Source: Arthrobacter sp. TMP15
GTDB taxonomy: Bacteria; Actinomycetota; Actinomycetes; Actinomycetales; Micrococcaceae
DNA length: 64,000 nucleotides
Reading direction: 5' to 3'
Assembly (NCBI RefSeq): GCF_039529835.1
Contig: NZ_CP154262.1
Span: forward strand, 3,410,001 to 3,474,000
The position numbers were made by a program, and so were the translations under genes. Below the pieces are notes generated by a model, which saw only the letters and a program-made list of their open reading frames with translations, was not told where the DNA came from and did no database searches. Of this stretch, positions 9,299-18,451 are shown piece after piece (positions within the stretch are counted from its first letter, which is position 1; each line of letters starts with the position of its first letter).

Positions 9299-10588
9299 AT
9301 GGCGCAGACAGAACAACTTGGCCCGGTTGGCACCTCACCGGTACCGCATCCTGACATTCAAAAAGCTGCGGCCTTGCGACGCATGAAGAACATTGCCCTG
9401 GGGCTACTGCTGTTCATGGCTGTTGTTTTCTGCTTTGCCTTTGCACTGCAACACCACTACCCGTGGCTTGTATACGTCCGGGCAGCCGCAGAGGGTGGCA
9501 TGGTGGGCGCGCTTGCCGACTGGTTTGCCGTCACAGCATTGTTTAAGCACCCCATGGGAATCAAAATCCCACACACTGCCATTATTCCCAACCGCAAGGA
9601 TGAGATTGGCGCATCCTTGGCGGAGTTTGTGGAAACCAACTTCCTCTCGGAAACTGTTGTTGCCCAGAAACTGGCAACGATCGAAATTGCGCAGAAAGTC
9701 GGCACCTGGCTGACAAAGCCTGCGAGCGCCGAACGTGTTGCCACGGAGGGCGCGGCTGCGTTGCGCGGTGCTATTGCGGTGCTTAAAGATGAAGACGTCC
9801 AGGACATCATTGAGTCCATGGTGCGCAAGCACTTGCTCGAACCGCCGTGGGGACCACCCATCGGGAAACTGGCTGAGCGGATATTTGCCGAAGGCCACCA
9901 CCATTCACTTGTGGATTTGTTGATTGACCGCTCCGCAACGTGGATCCGGGCAAACCACACAACCATTAGTGGTCTTGTCTCAGACCGCTCCCCCGGTTGG
10001 GTCCCACAATTTGTTGACGGACTGGTGGGAGACAAGATTTACAACGAGATCTACAAGTTTGCCCGCGCAGTTCAGGAAGACCCAGACCACCAGGTTCGCC
10101 AACAACTGGATAGCTATTTGAAGGAACTGGCTCAAGAGCTGCAGCATGACCCCGCCATGATCGCCAAGGCTGAGTCCATCAAGGCCCAGGTGCTGGGGGA
10201 TCCGGAAGTTCGCGAACTGGCAGGGCGTACCTGGGAAACAATCAAGTCAGCTCTCACAGAAGCCGTTGAAGACCCCAACTCAGAGCTGCGGATAAAATTC
10301 ACGGCAGCCGTCCGGGACTTCGGCACCCGGCTTGTCCAGGACATTGAACTGTCGGCCAAGGTCAACAAGTGGATTTCAGATGCTGCGGCCTACCTTGTGG
10401 GAACCTACAAGCACGAGATCACCTCACTGATCACAGATACGGTTGAGCGTTGGGATGCTGAGGAGACAAGCCAGAAGATTGAACTGCAAGTGGGCAAGGA
10501 TCTGCAGTTCATCCGCATTAACGGCACAGTGGTTGGTTCACTGGCTGGGCTGGCCATCTTCACAGTTGCAACGCTGGTGTTCGGTTAA
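9299..10588 (+). CDS. DUF445 family membrane protein
   Basis: This protein of about 429 residues has an N-terminal helix (NIALGLLLFMAVVFCFAFAL) followed by the DUF445 signature AAAEGGMVGALADWFAVTALFKHPMGI and IPHTAIIPNRKDEIGASL. A long helical soluble region follows, and a C-terminal transmembrane segment ends the protein (VGSLAGLAIFTVATLVF). The family resembles E. coli YjiN and its function is unknown. I prefer the ATG at 9299; the ATG at 9275 overlaps the start of the divergent glycerophosphodiesterase gene. Two copies of GCACGGATTTGG follow the stop (around 10597-10627). Confidence 0.82.
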   Translation: MAQTEQLGPVGTSPVPHPDIQKAAALRRMKNIALGLLLFMAVVFCFAFALQHHYPWLVYVRAAAEGGMVGALADWFAVTALFKHPMGIKIPHTAIIPNRKDEIGASLAEFVETNFLSETVVAQKLATIEIAQKVGTWLTKPASAERVATEGAAALRGAIAVLKDEDVQDIIESMVRKHLLEPPWGPPIGKLAERIFAEGHHHSLVDLLIDRSATWIRANHTTISGLVSDRSPGWVPQFVDGLVGDKIYNEIYKFARAVQEDPDHQVRQQLDSYLKELAQELQHDPAMIAKAESIKAQVLGDPEVRELAGRTWETIKSALTEAVEDPNSELRIKFTAAVRDFGTRLVQDIELSAKVNKWISDAAAYLVGTYKHEITSLITDTVERWDAEETSQKIELQVGKDLQFIRINGTVVGSLAGLAIFTVATLVFG

Positions 10589-10741
10589 AGAGCGCGCACG
10601 GATTTGGAAAGAGCACGCACGGATTTGGCCACGCCTGCCACAGCCCACCATCCACCGAAGTGCGCCCGCAACCAAGAAGCTGGTCTGAGAACGGTCCAAG
10701 GTATGGTAAGGGTGTAAGCCAACTCGAACGCAGGAGGACTC

Positions 10742-11893
10742 GTGGATCTGTTGACAAGCGCCGATATCGCAGCACTGGCGGAACCGGGACAAGGGGGCCT
10801 AAACATCTCTCTATTCATGCCCACACACAGGTTTGGCCGGGGTGTGGATGCGGACCGGCTGCGATTTAAAAATCTTGTGGCGGGAGTCGAAGCGTCCCTC
10901 GGAAAACGGATGAAGCAGGCAGAGATCGATGATCTGCTTGCTCCGGCACATCAGCTGCGTGATGACGCCATGGAGTGGCAGTACATGAGTGATGGTCTGG
11001 CCATGTTTTTGAGCAAGGATCGCCAGCGCACCTTCCGGGTAGCAGCGCCCATGCCCACCCTGGCGACAGTTGGTGACAAAGCAGTCCTTGGCCCAATGTT
11101 GCGACTCCTCTCCGGTGACGGAGCGTTCCTCGTTTTAGCCCTGAGCCAGCGCGAAATCCGATTGATGGAAGGAAGCCGCAACACCGTGGAAGATCTACAG
11201 CTCACGGATGTCCCCACCAGTTCGAAGGATGCCAGCATCCCCAGAGACCCCCGATCAGACACTATGGCTAGGCCTGCCGCCTCGGCCGGTCGCGGAAGCT
11301 CTGCCGTATTCTACGGACACGGCGCAGGAGATCGGCATGTGAAGGACATTGAGGTCCAGCAGTTCCTTCGCAGTGTGTCCACGGGCTTGAAGGACATTCT
11401 GGCCGGTCAAACAATTCCAATGGTGCTTGTGGGCTTGGAACACCTCGTTACCGCCTATCGAGAGGTCAACACGTACTCAAACGTCATTGATGAGGCGATC
11501 GAGCACAACCCCGATCAGCTCTCCAAGGATGAGCTGCACAAGATGGCGTGGCCGCTAATCGAGAGCCGGCTACGCGCAGAGCGTGCCCGGGTGATCGGGC
11601 GATTCCAGGAACTTAACGGAACTGGACGTGTTTCCGGCGATCTGCGCACGATCCTCGAGGCGGCTACAGCGGGCCGGGTAGAAACTCTCTTCGTTAAAGC
11701 CGATCCTTGGTGTTGGGAAAGAGCCACGGATGAAGACGCCCCGGTTGTGGAGCTCGGTGCTGATGAAAGATTCGCCGATTGCGAGCTTGTTGATGCGGCG
11801 GCAGTGGCGACGCTACACACGAACGGACTGATCTTTGCGACTTCCCAAACTGTTGCGCCCAACAGCGAGGTTGCCGCGATCCTAAGGTATTAA
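10742..11893 (+). CDS. baeRF (bacterial/archaeal release-factor-like) family protein
   Basis: This 383-residue protein resembles the bacterial eRF1-like (baeRF) family, with NISLFMPTHRFGRGVDADRLRFKNL near the N-terminus and a C-terminal domain with VETLFVKADPWCW and ATLHTNGLIFATSQ. Members share the eRF1 core fold and are thought to act at ribosomes, but no activity has been shown for this branch. The GTG start follows GGAGG at a good distance. It stands alone, 153 nt after the DUF445 gene. Confidence 0.75.
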   Translation: MDLLTSADIAALAEPGQGGLNISLFMPTHRFGRGVDADRLRFKNLVAGVEASLGKRMKQAEIDDLLAPAHQLRDDAMEWQYMSDGLAMFLSKDRQRTFRVAAPMPTLATVGDKAVLGPMLRLLSGDGAFLVLALSQREIRLMEGSRNTVEDLQLTDVPTSSKDASIPRDPRSDTMARPAASAGRGSSAVFYGHGAGDRHVKDIEVQQFLRSVSTGLKDILAGQTIPMVLVGLEHLVTAYREVNTYSNVIDEAIEHNPDQLSKDELHKMAWPLIESRLRAERARVIGRFQELNGTGRVSGDLRTILEAATAGRVETLFVKADPWCWERATDEDAPVVELGADERFADCELVDAAAVATLHTNGLIFATSQTVAPNSEVAAILRY

Positions 11894-11936
11894 CCATTGG
11901 TCGAAGAGCTCTAACGGTTCAGGGAACTGGAAAGAT

Positions 11937-12866
11937 TTAACGTACCTTCGGCGGTTTGGGTCCCTTAGGCATTTTCGGCACTCTAGGGGCCTTGGCGGCT
12001 TTGAGCGCCTTCGGGACTTTAGGGGCCTTGGCGGCTTTAGGTGCCTTGGCCGTGGCATTCAGTTCGGCCAGTAGTTCATGCGGGATTTCCAGCGGAGCCG
12101 GTCCAAAAGCACGGTTGGCCGAGGCAATGACAGCTTTCCCCATCATGTAGTTGCCCACCCCGCCAACGGCTGCGCCGATACCAAACGGCAATGCCCGTCC
12201 CACAACGGAGGCGCTTCCCTTGAGCGCGAATTTCTTGAGGAATTTTTTCCGCATGGGTGCAAGAAGGCTGCGGACAGTTGTCAGTGGAATACTTTTGCTG
12301 ACAGTTTTCCCCCAGGCCTGCATGGGCGTTTTGCCTGACCCCAGCGCATGTCCCGTCAGGCCAGCCAACATGGCTTGCCCCTCATCACCTAAAATGACGG
12401 CCATGACAGTGAGCTGGGCACTTTCCGGATTCGCCAATCTGACGCCGTGGAGTTCGGCGATAGATTGCGCGTAAAGCGCGGTGGCTTCCAAGAACACAAC
12501 TGTTGCTGCGGCAGAGATGGACAGGGCAGCGATGGTTCCAACGCCCGGAATAATGGCTGTGGCCCCAATGGCAGCACCTCCCGTACCAACGCCGTTGAGA
12601 AAATCCCGCTCTAGACGCTGGCTTAGCTCAAACGCTGTGGCGTTCGGGTGCCGCTTGCGCAACCTCCGCAAATTAGCCAGCACCAACGGGCGCTGAACTT
12701 CAACTGCTCGCAGCAGCATGCCGTGTACGGCTGGGGCGGGAGCGCCCTGCTCGTCAAAAGCTGCCCCGGCCACCATTTTCACGGCCGGGTTGGGCTTGCC
12801 TGCAGATTTTGCGAATCCCGGACCGGACGGAATGCCTACGTGGTTGAGATCTTTGCGTGCCATCAT
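11937..12866 (-). CDS. Membrane protein (EcsC-like) with Lys/Pro/Ala-rich tail
   Basis: I do not firmly recognise this 309-residue protein. A glycine-rich hydrophobic hairpin (GTGGAAIGATAIIPGVGTIA, then ALSISAAATVVFLEATALYA) and a second one (GIGAAVGGVGNYMMGKAVIA) suggest an EcsC-like membrane-associated protein. The last 40 residues are made of AKAPK, KVPKALK and MPKGPKPPK units, a tail like that of histone H1 or HU-like proteins. Two adjacent ATGs (12866, 12863) follow a GGGGAGGGG stretch; the second has better spacing. Function unknown. Confidence 0.65.
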   Translation of the reverse strand: MMARKDLNHVGIPSGPGFAKSAGKPNPAVKMVAGAAFDEQGAPAPAVHGMLLRAVEVQRPLVLANLRRLRKRHPNATAFELSQRLERDFLNGVGTGGAAIGATAIIPGVGTIAALSISAAATVVFLEATALYAQSIAELHGVRLANPESAQLTVMAVILGDEGQAMLAGLTGHALGSGKTPMQAWGKTVSKSIPLTTVRSLLAPMRKKFLKKFALKGSASVVGRALPFGIGAAVGGVGNYMMGKAVIASANRAFGPAPLEIPHELLAELNATAKAPKAAKAPKVPKALKAAKAPRVPKMPKGPKPPKVR

Positions 12867-12983
12867 TTCCCCTCCCCTTCTGTGTTTAATAGGGTAACCG
12901 GCAACTGTGCCAGAAACCTGGAGTTCACTGTAGGAGAACTAAGCGGCTTCAGTGGACCCAGCGGTTCGGGCTGAATTGTGCCC

Positions 12984-13625
12984 CTAGACACCTGGCACAA
13001 AAGAACCAGACACGTGGCCAGTGAGAAAAGCGGAAACATCACTTAGCTCCTCGGCGCCCATACCGTGGCCAATGCCTGCGTAGCGAGCCTTCGTCAGCTC
13101 AGTGTTAGCGGCAAGCCATTGAGCGCTGAATTCCGTGGCATCCGGGTTAATCACAAGATCCTCTGGATCCCGGGCCCAGAAAAAGGGTATCTTTACCGCC
13201 AATGGTTCCATGGCAGCGAGCAGTTCATTCTCCAGTACAAAGCCTGAGAGCCCAACGCCGGCAGTGAACATCTCCGGGCGCAGCCGCATCAAAGTGGTGG
13301 CCATGGCCATACCCTGTGAGAAACCAAGAACCGAGACAGAACTGAACTTATATTTTTTCATGAGGGTGTCTAACCAGCCAAGAACGCTCGATGCGGCACC
13401 AACCACCTCGGCAAAGTCGTTTGTCAGAAAATAATCCAGCAGGAACCAGCCGCGATCGCCTGCGATCTCCCTCGGTGCCCGCGGGGCCGCGCACGTGAAC
13501 CCTTTTGGCATGCAATTAAAGAGCGCCGCCATTCGATTTTCATCCGAGCCATACCCGTGCAGCAACAATAAAAGCGGTGTGCCCTCACGTGCGTCTTCCG
13601 TCCGCGAGAATAAAACGGTATCCAT
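12984..13625 (-). CDS. Alpha/beta-hydrolase, phospholipase/carboxylesterase family
   Basis: This 213-residue protein has a classic small carboxylesterase layout: LLLLLHGYGSDEN (oxyanion region), the nucleophile elbow VLGFSQGMAMA with Ser, the acidic residue in FFWARDPEDLVINPDAT, and a C-terminal GIGHGMGAEEL that carries the His. It probably hydrolyses short-chain esters in the cytoplasm; the substrate is unknown. The frame is open further upstream to 13670, but MDTVLFSRTEDAREG at 13625 matches the family start. It is divergent from ptsI. Confidence 0.85.
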   Translation of the reverse strand: MDTVLFSRTEDAREGTPLLLLLHGYGSDENRMAALFNCMPKGFTCAAPRAPREIAGDRGWFLLDYFLTNDFAEVVGAASSVLGWLDTLMKKYKFSSVSVLGFSQGMAMATTLMRLRPEMFTAGVGLSGFVLENELLAAMEPLAVKIPFFWARDPEDLVINPDATEFSAQWLAANTELTKARYAGIGHGMGAEELSDVSAFLTGHVSGSFVPGV

Positions 13626-13753
13626 ACGGCCAAGCCTAGAGCAGACACGTCTCCTTGCCGGGGAGACCATAAGAAATGCGTTGATACGCTTGCATCAGCG
13701 CAGCTTGCAAGCGAGACCAGCCAGGTCCTGAAATTGAGTTCGAAGGAGCACCT

Positions 13754-15472
13754 ATGCAAAATTTTGTTGGAGTTGGCGTCTTCCGCGGCCGCGTCATTGG
13801 CCCCGTCCGGCACATGCCACCGGCCCTGGCAGAGCCGCCCGCAGGTGAACAGTTGGAAAGTTCGACGACGCCCGAGGCTGCTGCGGCAAACCTCAAGGAC
13901 GCTGGGGCAGCAGTGAAAGCTCAGCTCCAGGACCGCGCCAGCCGTGCAACCGGTGCTGGCAAGGACGTGCTCGAAGCCACCGCGCTCATGGCCACCGATC
14001 CTATGTTGATCAAAGCAGCTATCAAGCTCATCAACGCCGGAAGTTCTGCCGAAAGGGCCATTTGGGAAGCTGGCGAGTCGGTGGCACAATTGCTGCATGA
14101 CCTTGGCGGCATGATGGCTGAACGTTCACACGACGTCCACGACGTAAAGTTGCGCATTATTGCCGTATTGCGCGGGGTTCACGTGCCGGAGATTCCAGAC
14201 TTCCCTGAACCGTTCATTTTGGTGGCAGAAGATCTGGCCCCGGCAGACACAGCAACACTTGACCCGGAAAAGGTCATCGCCTTGGTTACCGCCGGCGGTG
14301 GTCCGCAGTCACACACAGCCATCATTGCCCGCGCGCTGGGCCTGCCGGCCGTTGTTGCTGCCGCAGGTGCCTATGAACTCGTTGAGGATTCGCTAATATT
14401 CGTTGACGGTTCAACCGGAGTGGTGAGCACCGAGCCTGGCGAAAATGAACGGTCAGCCGTGGCTCTCTGGCAGGAGAAAGCCGCCCTGCTCAGCGTCTTC
14501 GACGGGAACGGACAGCTTGGCTGTGGCACATTGCTGCCTCTTCTTGCAAATGTTGGTGGCGCTAAGGATGCACAGGAAGCAGCAGAAGCTAAGGCCCAAG
14601 GTGTTGGTCTGCTGCGCACGGAATTCTGTTTTCTTGGCAATAGCACCGAGCCCAGCCATGACGATCAAGTGGCCGCCTATAAGGGAGTTTTTGACGCGTT
14701 CCCCGGACAAAAAGTTGTTATACGGACTTTGGATGCGGGCGCGGATAAACCGCTACCGTTCCTGACTGATTCCACAGAGCCAAACCCCGCACTGGGTGTT
14801 CGCGGGTACCGTACTGAGACCACCACCCCCGGGGTTCTCCTCCGGCAGCTTGGCGCCATTGCAGACGCGGCAGCTCAGAGTGAAGCCGTGGTCTGGGTCA
14901 TGGCTCCCATGATTTCAACACCGGCCGAGGCCGCAGATTTTGCTGCCCAATGCGCGGAGGCCGGGCTGCAAATTCCAGGGGTCATGGTTGAGGTTCCCTC
15001 CGCGGCACTGACCTCACGGCATATTCTTGACCGAGTGGAATTTGCCAGCTTGGGCACCAACGATCTCACGCAGTACACCATGGCAGCCGACAGGCAGCTT
15101 GGCCCACTAGCCGCGTTGAACGATCCCTGGCAGCCTGCCGTCCTAGCTTTGATCCAAGCAACTGTAGAAGGCGCCATTTCCCAGGCGAAACATTCAGCTT
15201 CCCTGGCGGTTGAAGACTCACTACCTAAGCCGGTGGGCGTGTGCGGTGAGTCGGCAGCTGACCCTGTCCTCGCCGTGGTCCTTGCGGGCCTGGGTGTTTC
15301 TTCACTGTCGATGACTGCGCGAGCGCTTCCGGCCGTCGCCGCAGTTCTGCGCACAGTCACGTTGGCACAGGCCCGCCAACTCGCCCATAAGGCGGTTGCT
15401 GCGTCATCGGCAACCGAGGCTCGCGACCTCGTCCGCGATGCACTTCCTGCCCTAAAAGAACTAGGCCTCTGA
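13754..15472 (+). CDS. ptsI: Phosphoenolpyruvate-protein phosphotransferase (PTS Enzyme I)
   Basis: This 572-residue Enzyme I takes phosphate from phosphoenolpyruvate and passes it to HPr. Visible domains are the N-terminal HPr-binding region, the phosphohistidine domain with GGGPQSHTAIIAR (His187), and the PEP-binding barrel (GLLRTEFCFLGN, GVRGYR, then LGTNDLTQYTMAADR and GVCGES with the catalytic Cys). GAAGGAGCACCT precedes the ATG. No ptsH lies next to it. The only HPr domain in the window is the one fused in DhaM (35037-35723), a likely partner. A strong intrinsic terminator follows. Confidence 0.95.
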   Translation: MQNFVGVGVFRGRVIGPVRHMPPALAEPPAGEQLESSTTPEAAAANLKDAGAAVKAQLQDRASRATGAGKDVLEATALMATDPMLIKAAIKLINAGSSAERAIWEAGESVAQLLHDLGGMMAERSHDVHDVKLRIIAVLRGVHVPEIPDFPEPFILVAEDLAPADTATLDPEKVIALVTAGGGPQSHTAIIARALGLPAVVAAAGAYELVEDSLIFVDGSTGVVSTEPGENERSAVALWQEKAALLSVFDGNGQLGCGTLLPLLANVGGAKDAQEAAEAKAQGVGLLRTEFCFLGNSTEPSHDDQVAAYKGVFDAFPGQKVVIRTLDAGADKPLPFLTDSTEPNPALGVRGYRTETTTPGVLLRQLGAIADAAAQSEAVVWVMAPMISTPAEAADFAAQCAEAGLQIPGVMVEVPSAALTSRHILDRVEFASLGTNDLTQYTMAADRQLGPLAALNDPWQPAVLALIQATVEGAISQAKHSASLAVEDSLPKPVGVCGESAADPVLAVVLAGLGVSSLSMTARALPAVAAVLRTVTLAQARQLAHKAVAASSATEARDLVRDALPALKELGL

Positions 15473-15492
15473 GGTAAACGCCCGGACGTTGA

Positions 15493-15540
15493 AAAATACC
15501 GGTGGAGAGGGCTGTCAGAGGTATTCTCCACCGGTATTTT
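15493..15540 (+). terminator. Intrinsic terminator after ptsI
   Basis: A perfect 16-bp stem (AAAATACCGGTGGAGA at 15493-15508, complement at 15525-15540) with a 16-nt loop ends in TTTT. It lies 20 nt after the ptsI stop. The A-run before and T-run after the stem would let it work in both directions. Confidence 0.85.
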
Positions 15541-15659
15541 CACGGTTGACATTGTCTGATCTAAAGGTCCGCAATGTCCCATCTGCTAGAATTTGTGGTC
15601 TGCCCGTAGCGATGTTGTAGTAAGTCGCAAGCAAATGACCTCCTTAAGGGAATGAACAA

Positions 15660-17267
15660 ATGCCCAAAGATCCAAGCTTGGCTCAACCGGAAACGGGTAC
15701 AAAAGACACCCCGACCCGAGCGCAGCCCCGGGGTAAGAAACCCCGGATGCCTAAACTTAAAAAGCGCAGACTCGGTGTTGACGATGTAAATATTGTTGAT
15801 GGCCCCATGCTCAAAAAGGCACTGGGTGGCACCGTTGTTGGAAACACCATGGAATGGTACGACGTCGGTGTGTTCGGCTACTTGATCGCCACCATGGGTC
15901 CAGTCTTCCTCCCAGATGCAGACCCGGACGTTCAGACGCTCTTCTTACTTGGTACCTTTGCTGCCACGTTCATAGCGCGCCCTCTGGGTGGCGTGGTCTT
16001 TGGTTGGCTCGGTGACAAAGTTGGGCGCCAAAAGGTACTGGCCCTGACGCTGATAGTCATGGCTGCCTCCACATTCGCCGTTGGTCTTCTGCCAGGCTAT
16101 GCACAGATCGGAATCTGGGCTGCAGTGCTTCTGGTCGTGGTTAAGCTCGTCCAAGGCTTTTCAACAGGTGGCGAGTACGCAGGCGCTACAACGTTCGTCA
16201 GCGAATACGCCCCAGATAAGCGCCGCGGCTACTTTGCCAGCATCTTGGACCTCGGCAGCTACATGGGCTTTGCAATTGGCGCCTCGCTGGTCTCGGTGAT
16301 GCAGCTAACTCTTGGCCAGGAAGCCATGGAGGCGTGGGGCTGGCGCGTCCCATTCTTGATCGCCGGTCCGTTGGGCCTGATTGCCATCTACTTCCGCCTC
16401 AAAATCGAGGAATCCCCCCAGTTCCAGGCAACTCTTGACGCCAACGAGGAGAAGTCAAAGTCTGCCGCCGCTGGCGACGAGAACACCTCAAACGGCCCCG
16501 TCCAACTGGTCAAGGTGTATTGGCGCCAGGTCCTGCTGGCGATGATCCTGGTGGCCGCAGCCAACACAGCGGGTTACGCTCTCACGTCCTACATGCCGAC
16601 CTACCTGACCGAATCAAAGGGCTACGACCCCGTCCACGGAACCATACTCACCATCCCCATCTTGGTGGCGATGGCTCTGTGCATACCCCTGGCCGGACGT
16701 CTCTCCGATAGAATCGGACGCCGTCCCGTGCTGTGGATTGGTGCGCTGAGCACAGTGGTGCTGGCAACCCCAGCCTTCATGTTCATCAGCCTGGGGCATA
16801 TCTGGTCCACTTTGCTCGGTTTGGCGCTCATCGCCTTCCCTGTAACGTTCTACGTCTCCAACCTGGCGTCCTCGCTGCCGGCACTGTTTCCGACCTCAAG
16901 CCGCTACGGTGGCATGGGCATCTCATACAACTTTGCCGTTGCAATTTTCGGTGGCACAGCACCCTTCGTCATGAAGGGTCTGATCACACTTACCGGCAAC
17001 GACATGATGCCTGCCTACTATTTGATGTTGACATCAACAGTTGGTGCCATCGGCATTTACTTCCTGCGTGAATCCTCACAAAAGCCGCTACCTGGCTCCA
17101 TGCCCAGCGTGGCTTCGGAAGCAGAAGCACGTGAGCTGGTTGAGACGCAGGATGAAAATCCATTGTTGGATATGGACTACTTGCCTTTCGATGAAACCTA
17201 CGAGCCGCCAACTCCTGGCACAGGCATCCCGATCACCGTGGGCCGCCCGGAGAACTCCGAGAACTGA
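15660..17267 (+). CDS. MFS transporter, metabolite:H+ symporter (ProP-like)
   Basis: This 535-residue, 12-helix transporter is of the metabolite:H+ symporter branch. Evidence is NTMEWYDVGVFGYL in helix 1, WLGDKVGRQKVL in the loop between helices 2 and 3, and LVQGFSTGGEYAGATTFVSEYAP, typical of ProP/ShiA/KgtP proteins. Substrates in this branch include proline, betaine and dicarboxylates; ProP-type osmoprotectant uptake is plausible but not proven. About 45 basic residues (KKPRMPKLKKRR) precede helix 1 and an acidic, proline-rich tail follows helix 12. A 190-bp leader separates it from ptsI. Confidence 0.85.
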   Translation: MPKDPSLAQPETGTKDTPTRAQPRGKKPRMPKLKKRRLGVDDVNIVDGPMLKKALGGTVVGNTMEWYDVGVFGYLIATMGPVFLPDADPDVQTLFLLGTFAATFIARPLGGVVFGWLGDKVGRQKVLALTLIVMAASTFAVGLLPGYAQIGIWAAVLLVVVKLVQGFSTGGEYAGATTFVSEYAPDKRRGYFASILDLGSYMGFAIGASLVSVMQLTLGQEAMEAWGWRVPFLIAGPLGLIAIYFRLKIEESPQFQATLDANEEKSKSAAAGDENTSNGPVQLVKVYWRQVLLAMILVAAANTAGYALTSYMPTYLTESKGYDPVHGTILTIPILVAMALCIPLAGRLSDRIGRRPVLWIGALSTVVLATPAFMFISLGHIWSTLLGLALIAFPVTFYVSNLASSLPALFPTSSRYGGMGISYNFAVAIFGGTAPFVMKGLITLTGNDMMPAYYLMLTSTVGAIGIYFLRESSQKPLPGSMPSVASEAEARELVETQDENPLLDMDYLPFDETYEPPTPGTGIPITVGRPENSEN

Positions 17268-17299
17268 ACAAAAGCCAACAACGCCGGCTGAGCCTGGCA

Positions 17300-18061
17300 C
17301 TAGCGGCCGCGGTTTCCCGCGGCCGCTAGAGCTTTGTCAGGAAGCAGTTTGGCCAAGCCCATCAGCGTTGCATAACGCCTTGACGGGATTGACACTGCTT
17401 TGCCGGCTGCATTGTCAATGAGCCCTTCACGCACCACTTGATCCGCGTTGAGCCACATCCAGGAACGAACCCCGCCCATGTTGGCACCCATGCGTTGGTG
17501 GAATTCGGTGTGCACAAATCCGGGGCACACGGCGCTCACTTTTACGCCCTGGGCACCGTATCTCAGGTTCGCGAAGCGGTTAAAGTTGATTACCCAAGCT
17601 TTCGCTGCACCGTAGCTGCCTCTGGGGATGAACCCCGCAATGCTGGAAACATTGATAATTCTCCCGTTGCCGCGTTCCAACATCCCGGGGAGCACAGCAT
17701 GCATCAGCTCCATGGGAGTTTGGGCCAGAATGCGTAGGTGCGCGATCTCATCCTGGATGCTGTTGACTTCAAATGGTTTAAGTAAACTGAAGCCTGCATT
17801 GTTCACGAGCACCGAGACGGGCCGGGCAGGGTCCGCCAGCCGGGCTCTAACGGAGGCAACGCCGTCGTCCGTCACTAAATCCGCTGGCAAAACCTCCACG
17901 TGAACGCCAAAGTCATTTCGCAGCCGTACAGCCTTCGCTTCAAGGCGCGGCACATCCCTGGCAACCAGCACTAAATCGTGCTGGGCACGGCCAAGCTGTT
18001 GGGCAAACTCGGCACCCAAGCCCGAGGTGGCACCTGTAATGAGCGCGGTTGGCCGGTTCAC
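17300..18061 (-). CDS. Short-chain dehydrogenase/reductase
   Basis: This 253-residue classical SDR has TGATSGLG (residues 10-17) for NAD(P) binding, NNAG, and the catalytic Ser (NVSS), Tyr150 and Lys154 in YGAAK. It resembles actinobacterial short-chain reductases of the DltE/YqjQ type; the substrate is unknown. The GTG start follows the TAA of the acetyltransferase gene with no gap, so the two are probably co-translated. Its 3' end forms a perfect 12-bp hairpin (17301-17328). Confidence 0.88.
   Translation of the reverse strand: MNRPTALITGATSGLGAEFAQQLGRAQHDLVLVARDVPRLEAKAVRLRNDFGVHVEVLPADLVTDDGVASVRARLADPARPVSVLVNNAGFSLLKPFEVNSIQDEIAHLRILAQTPMELMHAVLPGMLERGNGRIINVSSIAGFIPRGSYGAAKAWVINFNRFANLRYGAQGVKVSAVCPGFVHTEFHQRMGANMGGVRSWMWLNADQVVREGLIDNAAGKAVSIPSRRYATLMGLAKLLPDKALAAAGNRGR
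17301..17328. terminator. G+C-rich hairpin between convergent genes
   Basis: TAGCGGCCGCGG at 17301-17312 pairs perfectly with 17317-17328 around a TTTC loop. It overlaps the last codons of the SDR gene and lies 34 nt after the transporter stop. There is no T-run, so it is at most a weak or Rho-assisted terminator. Confidence 0.5.
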
Positions 18062-18397
18062 TTATGCCTCCTGGGGAAGGTCGGTGTACTGCGTGTAGAG
18101 ATCGGGATGCTTTTGGATGAAGTGAGCCACATACGAGCAGTGCACAATGATTCTCTTCCCCGAAGCCACTACGTCATCGAGCGCGTACCGGACCAGCACT
18201 TTGGCCAGACCCCGGCCTTCGAAGCCCGTTTGGGCCACCGTATGGGTGAGATCTACGTGCCCTGGTAAATCCTCGAAGGTGATGACCACGGCTAAATCGT
18301 TGGCCGCAAAAAGTTCATACTGGTGCAAAGAATCATTGCGGGTCATCCGCACCGTTGCATCAAAGGGGTCAGAATCTGGGGCTGCATTCACACTCAT
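18062..18397 (-). CDS. GNAT-family N-acetyltransferase (YjdJ-like, short)
   Basis: This 111-residue protein belongs to the small GNAT subgroup. The motif GFEGRGLAKVLVRYALDDVVASGKRIIVHCSYVAHFIQ splits into the acetyl-CoA loop (FEGRGLA) and the CSYVAHFIQKHP signature. Substrate unknown. ATG 18397 fits the family; an in-frame start at 18415 adds six residues. It is immediately upstream of the SDR gene with no intervening bases. Confidence 0.82.
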   Translation of the reverse strand: MSVNAAPDSDPFDATVRMTRNDSLHQYELFAANDLAVVITFEDLPGHVDLTHTVAQTGFEGRGLAKVLVRYALDDVVASGKRIIVHCSYVAHFIQKHPDLYTQYTDLPQEA

Positions 18398-18451
18398 AAA
18401 GTGAGCTTGGCACACTGAGCAGGTACTGGCAACAACCCTTTGCTGATGTCC

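Noticed and set aside
17301-17328. A phage or integron attachment site at the NotI-like palindrome
   Set aside because: No integrase or flanking duplication is present; it is simply a G+C-rich hairpin at the end of the SDR gene.
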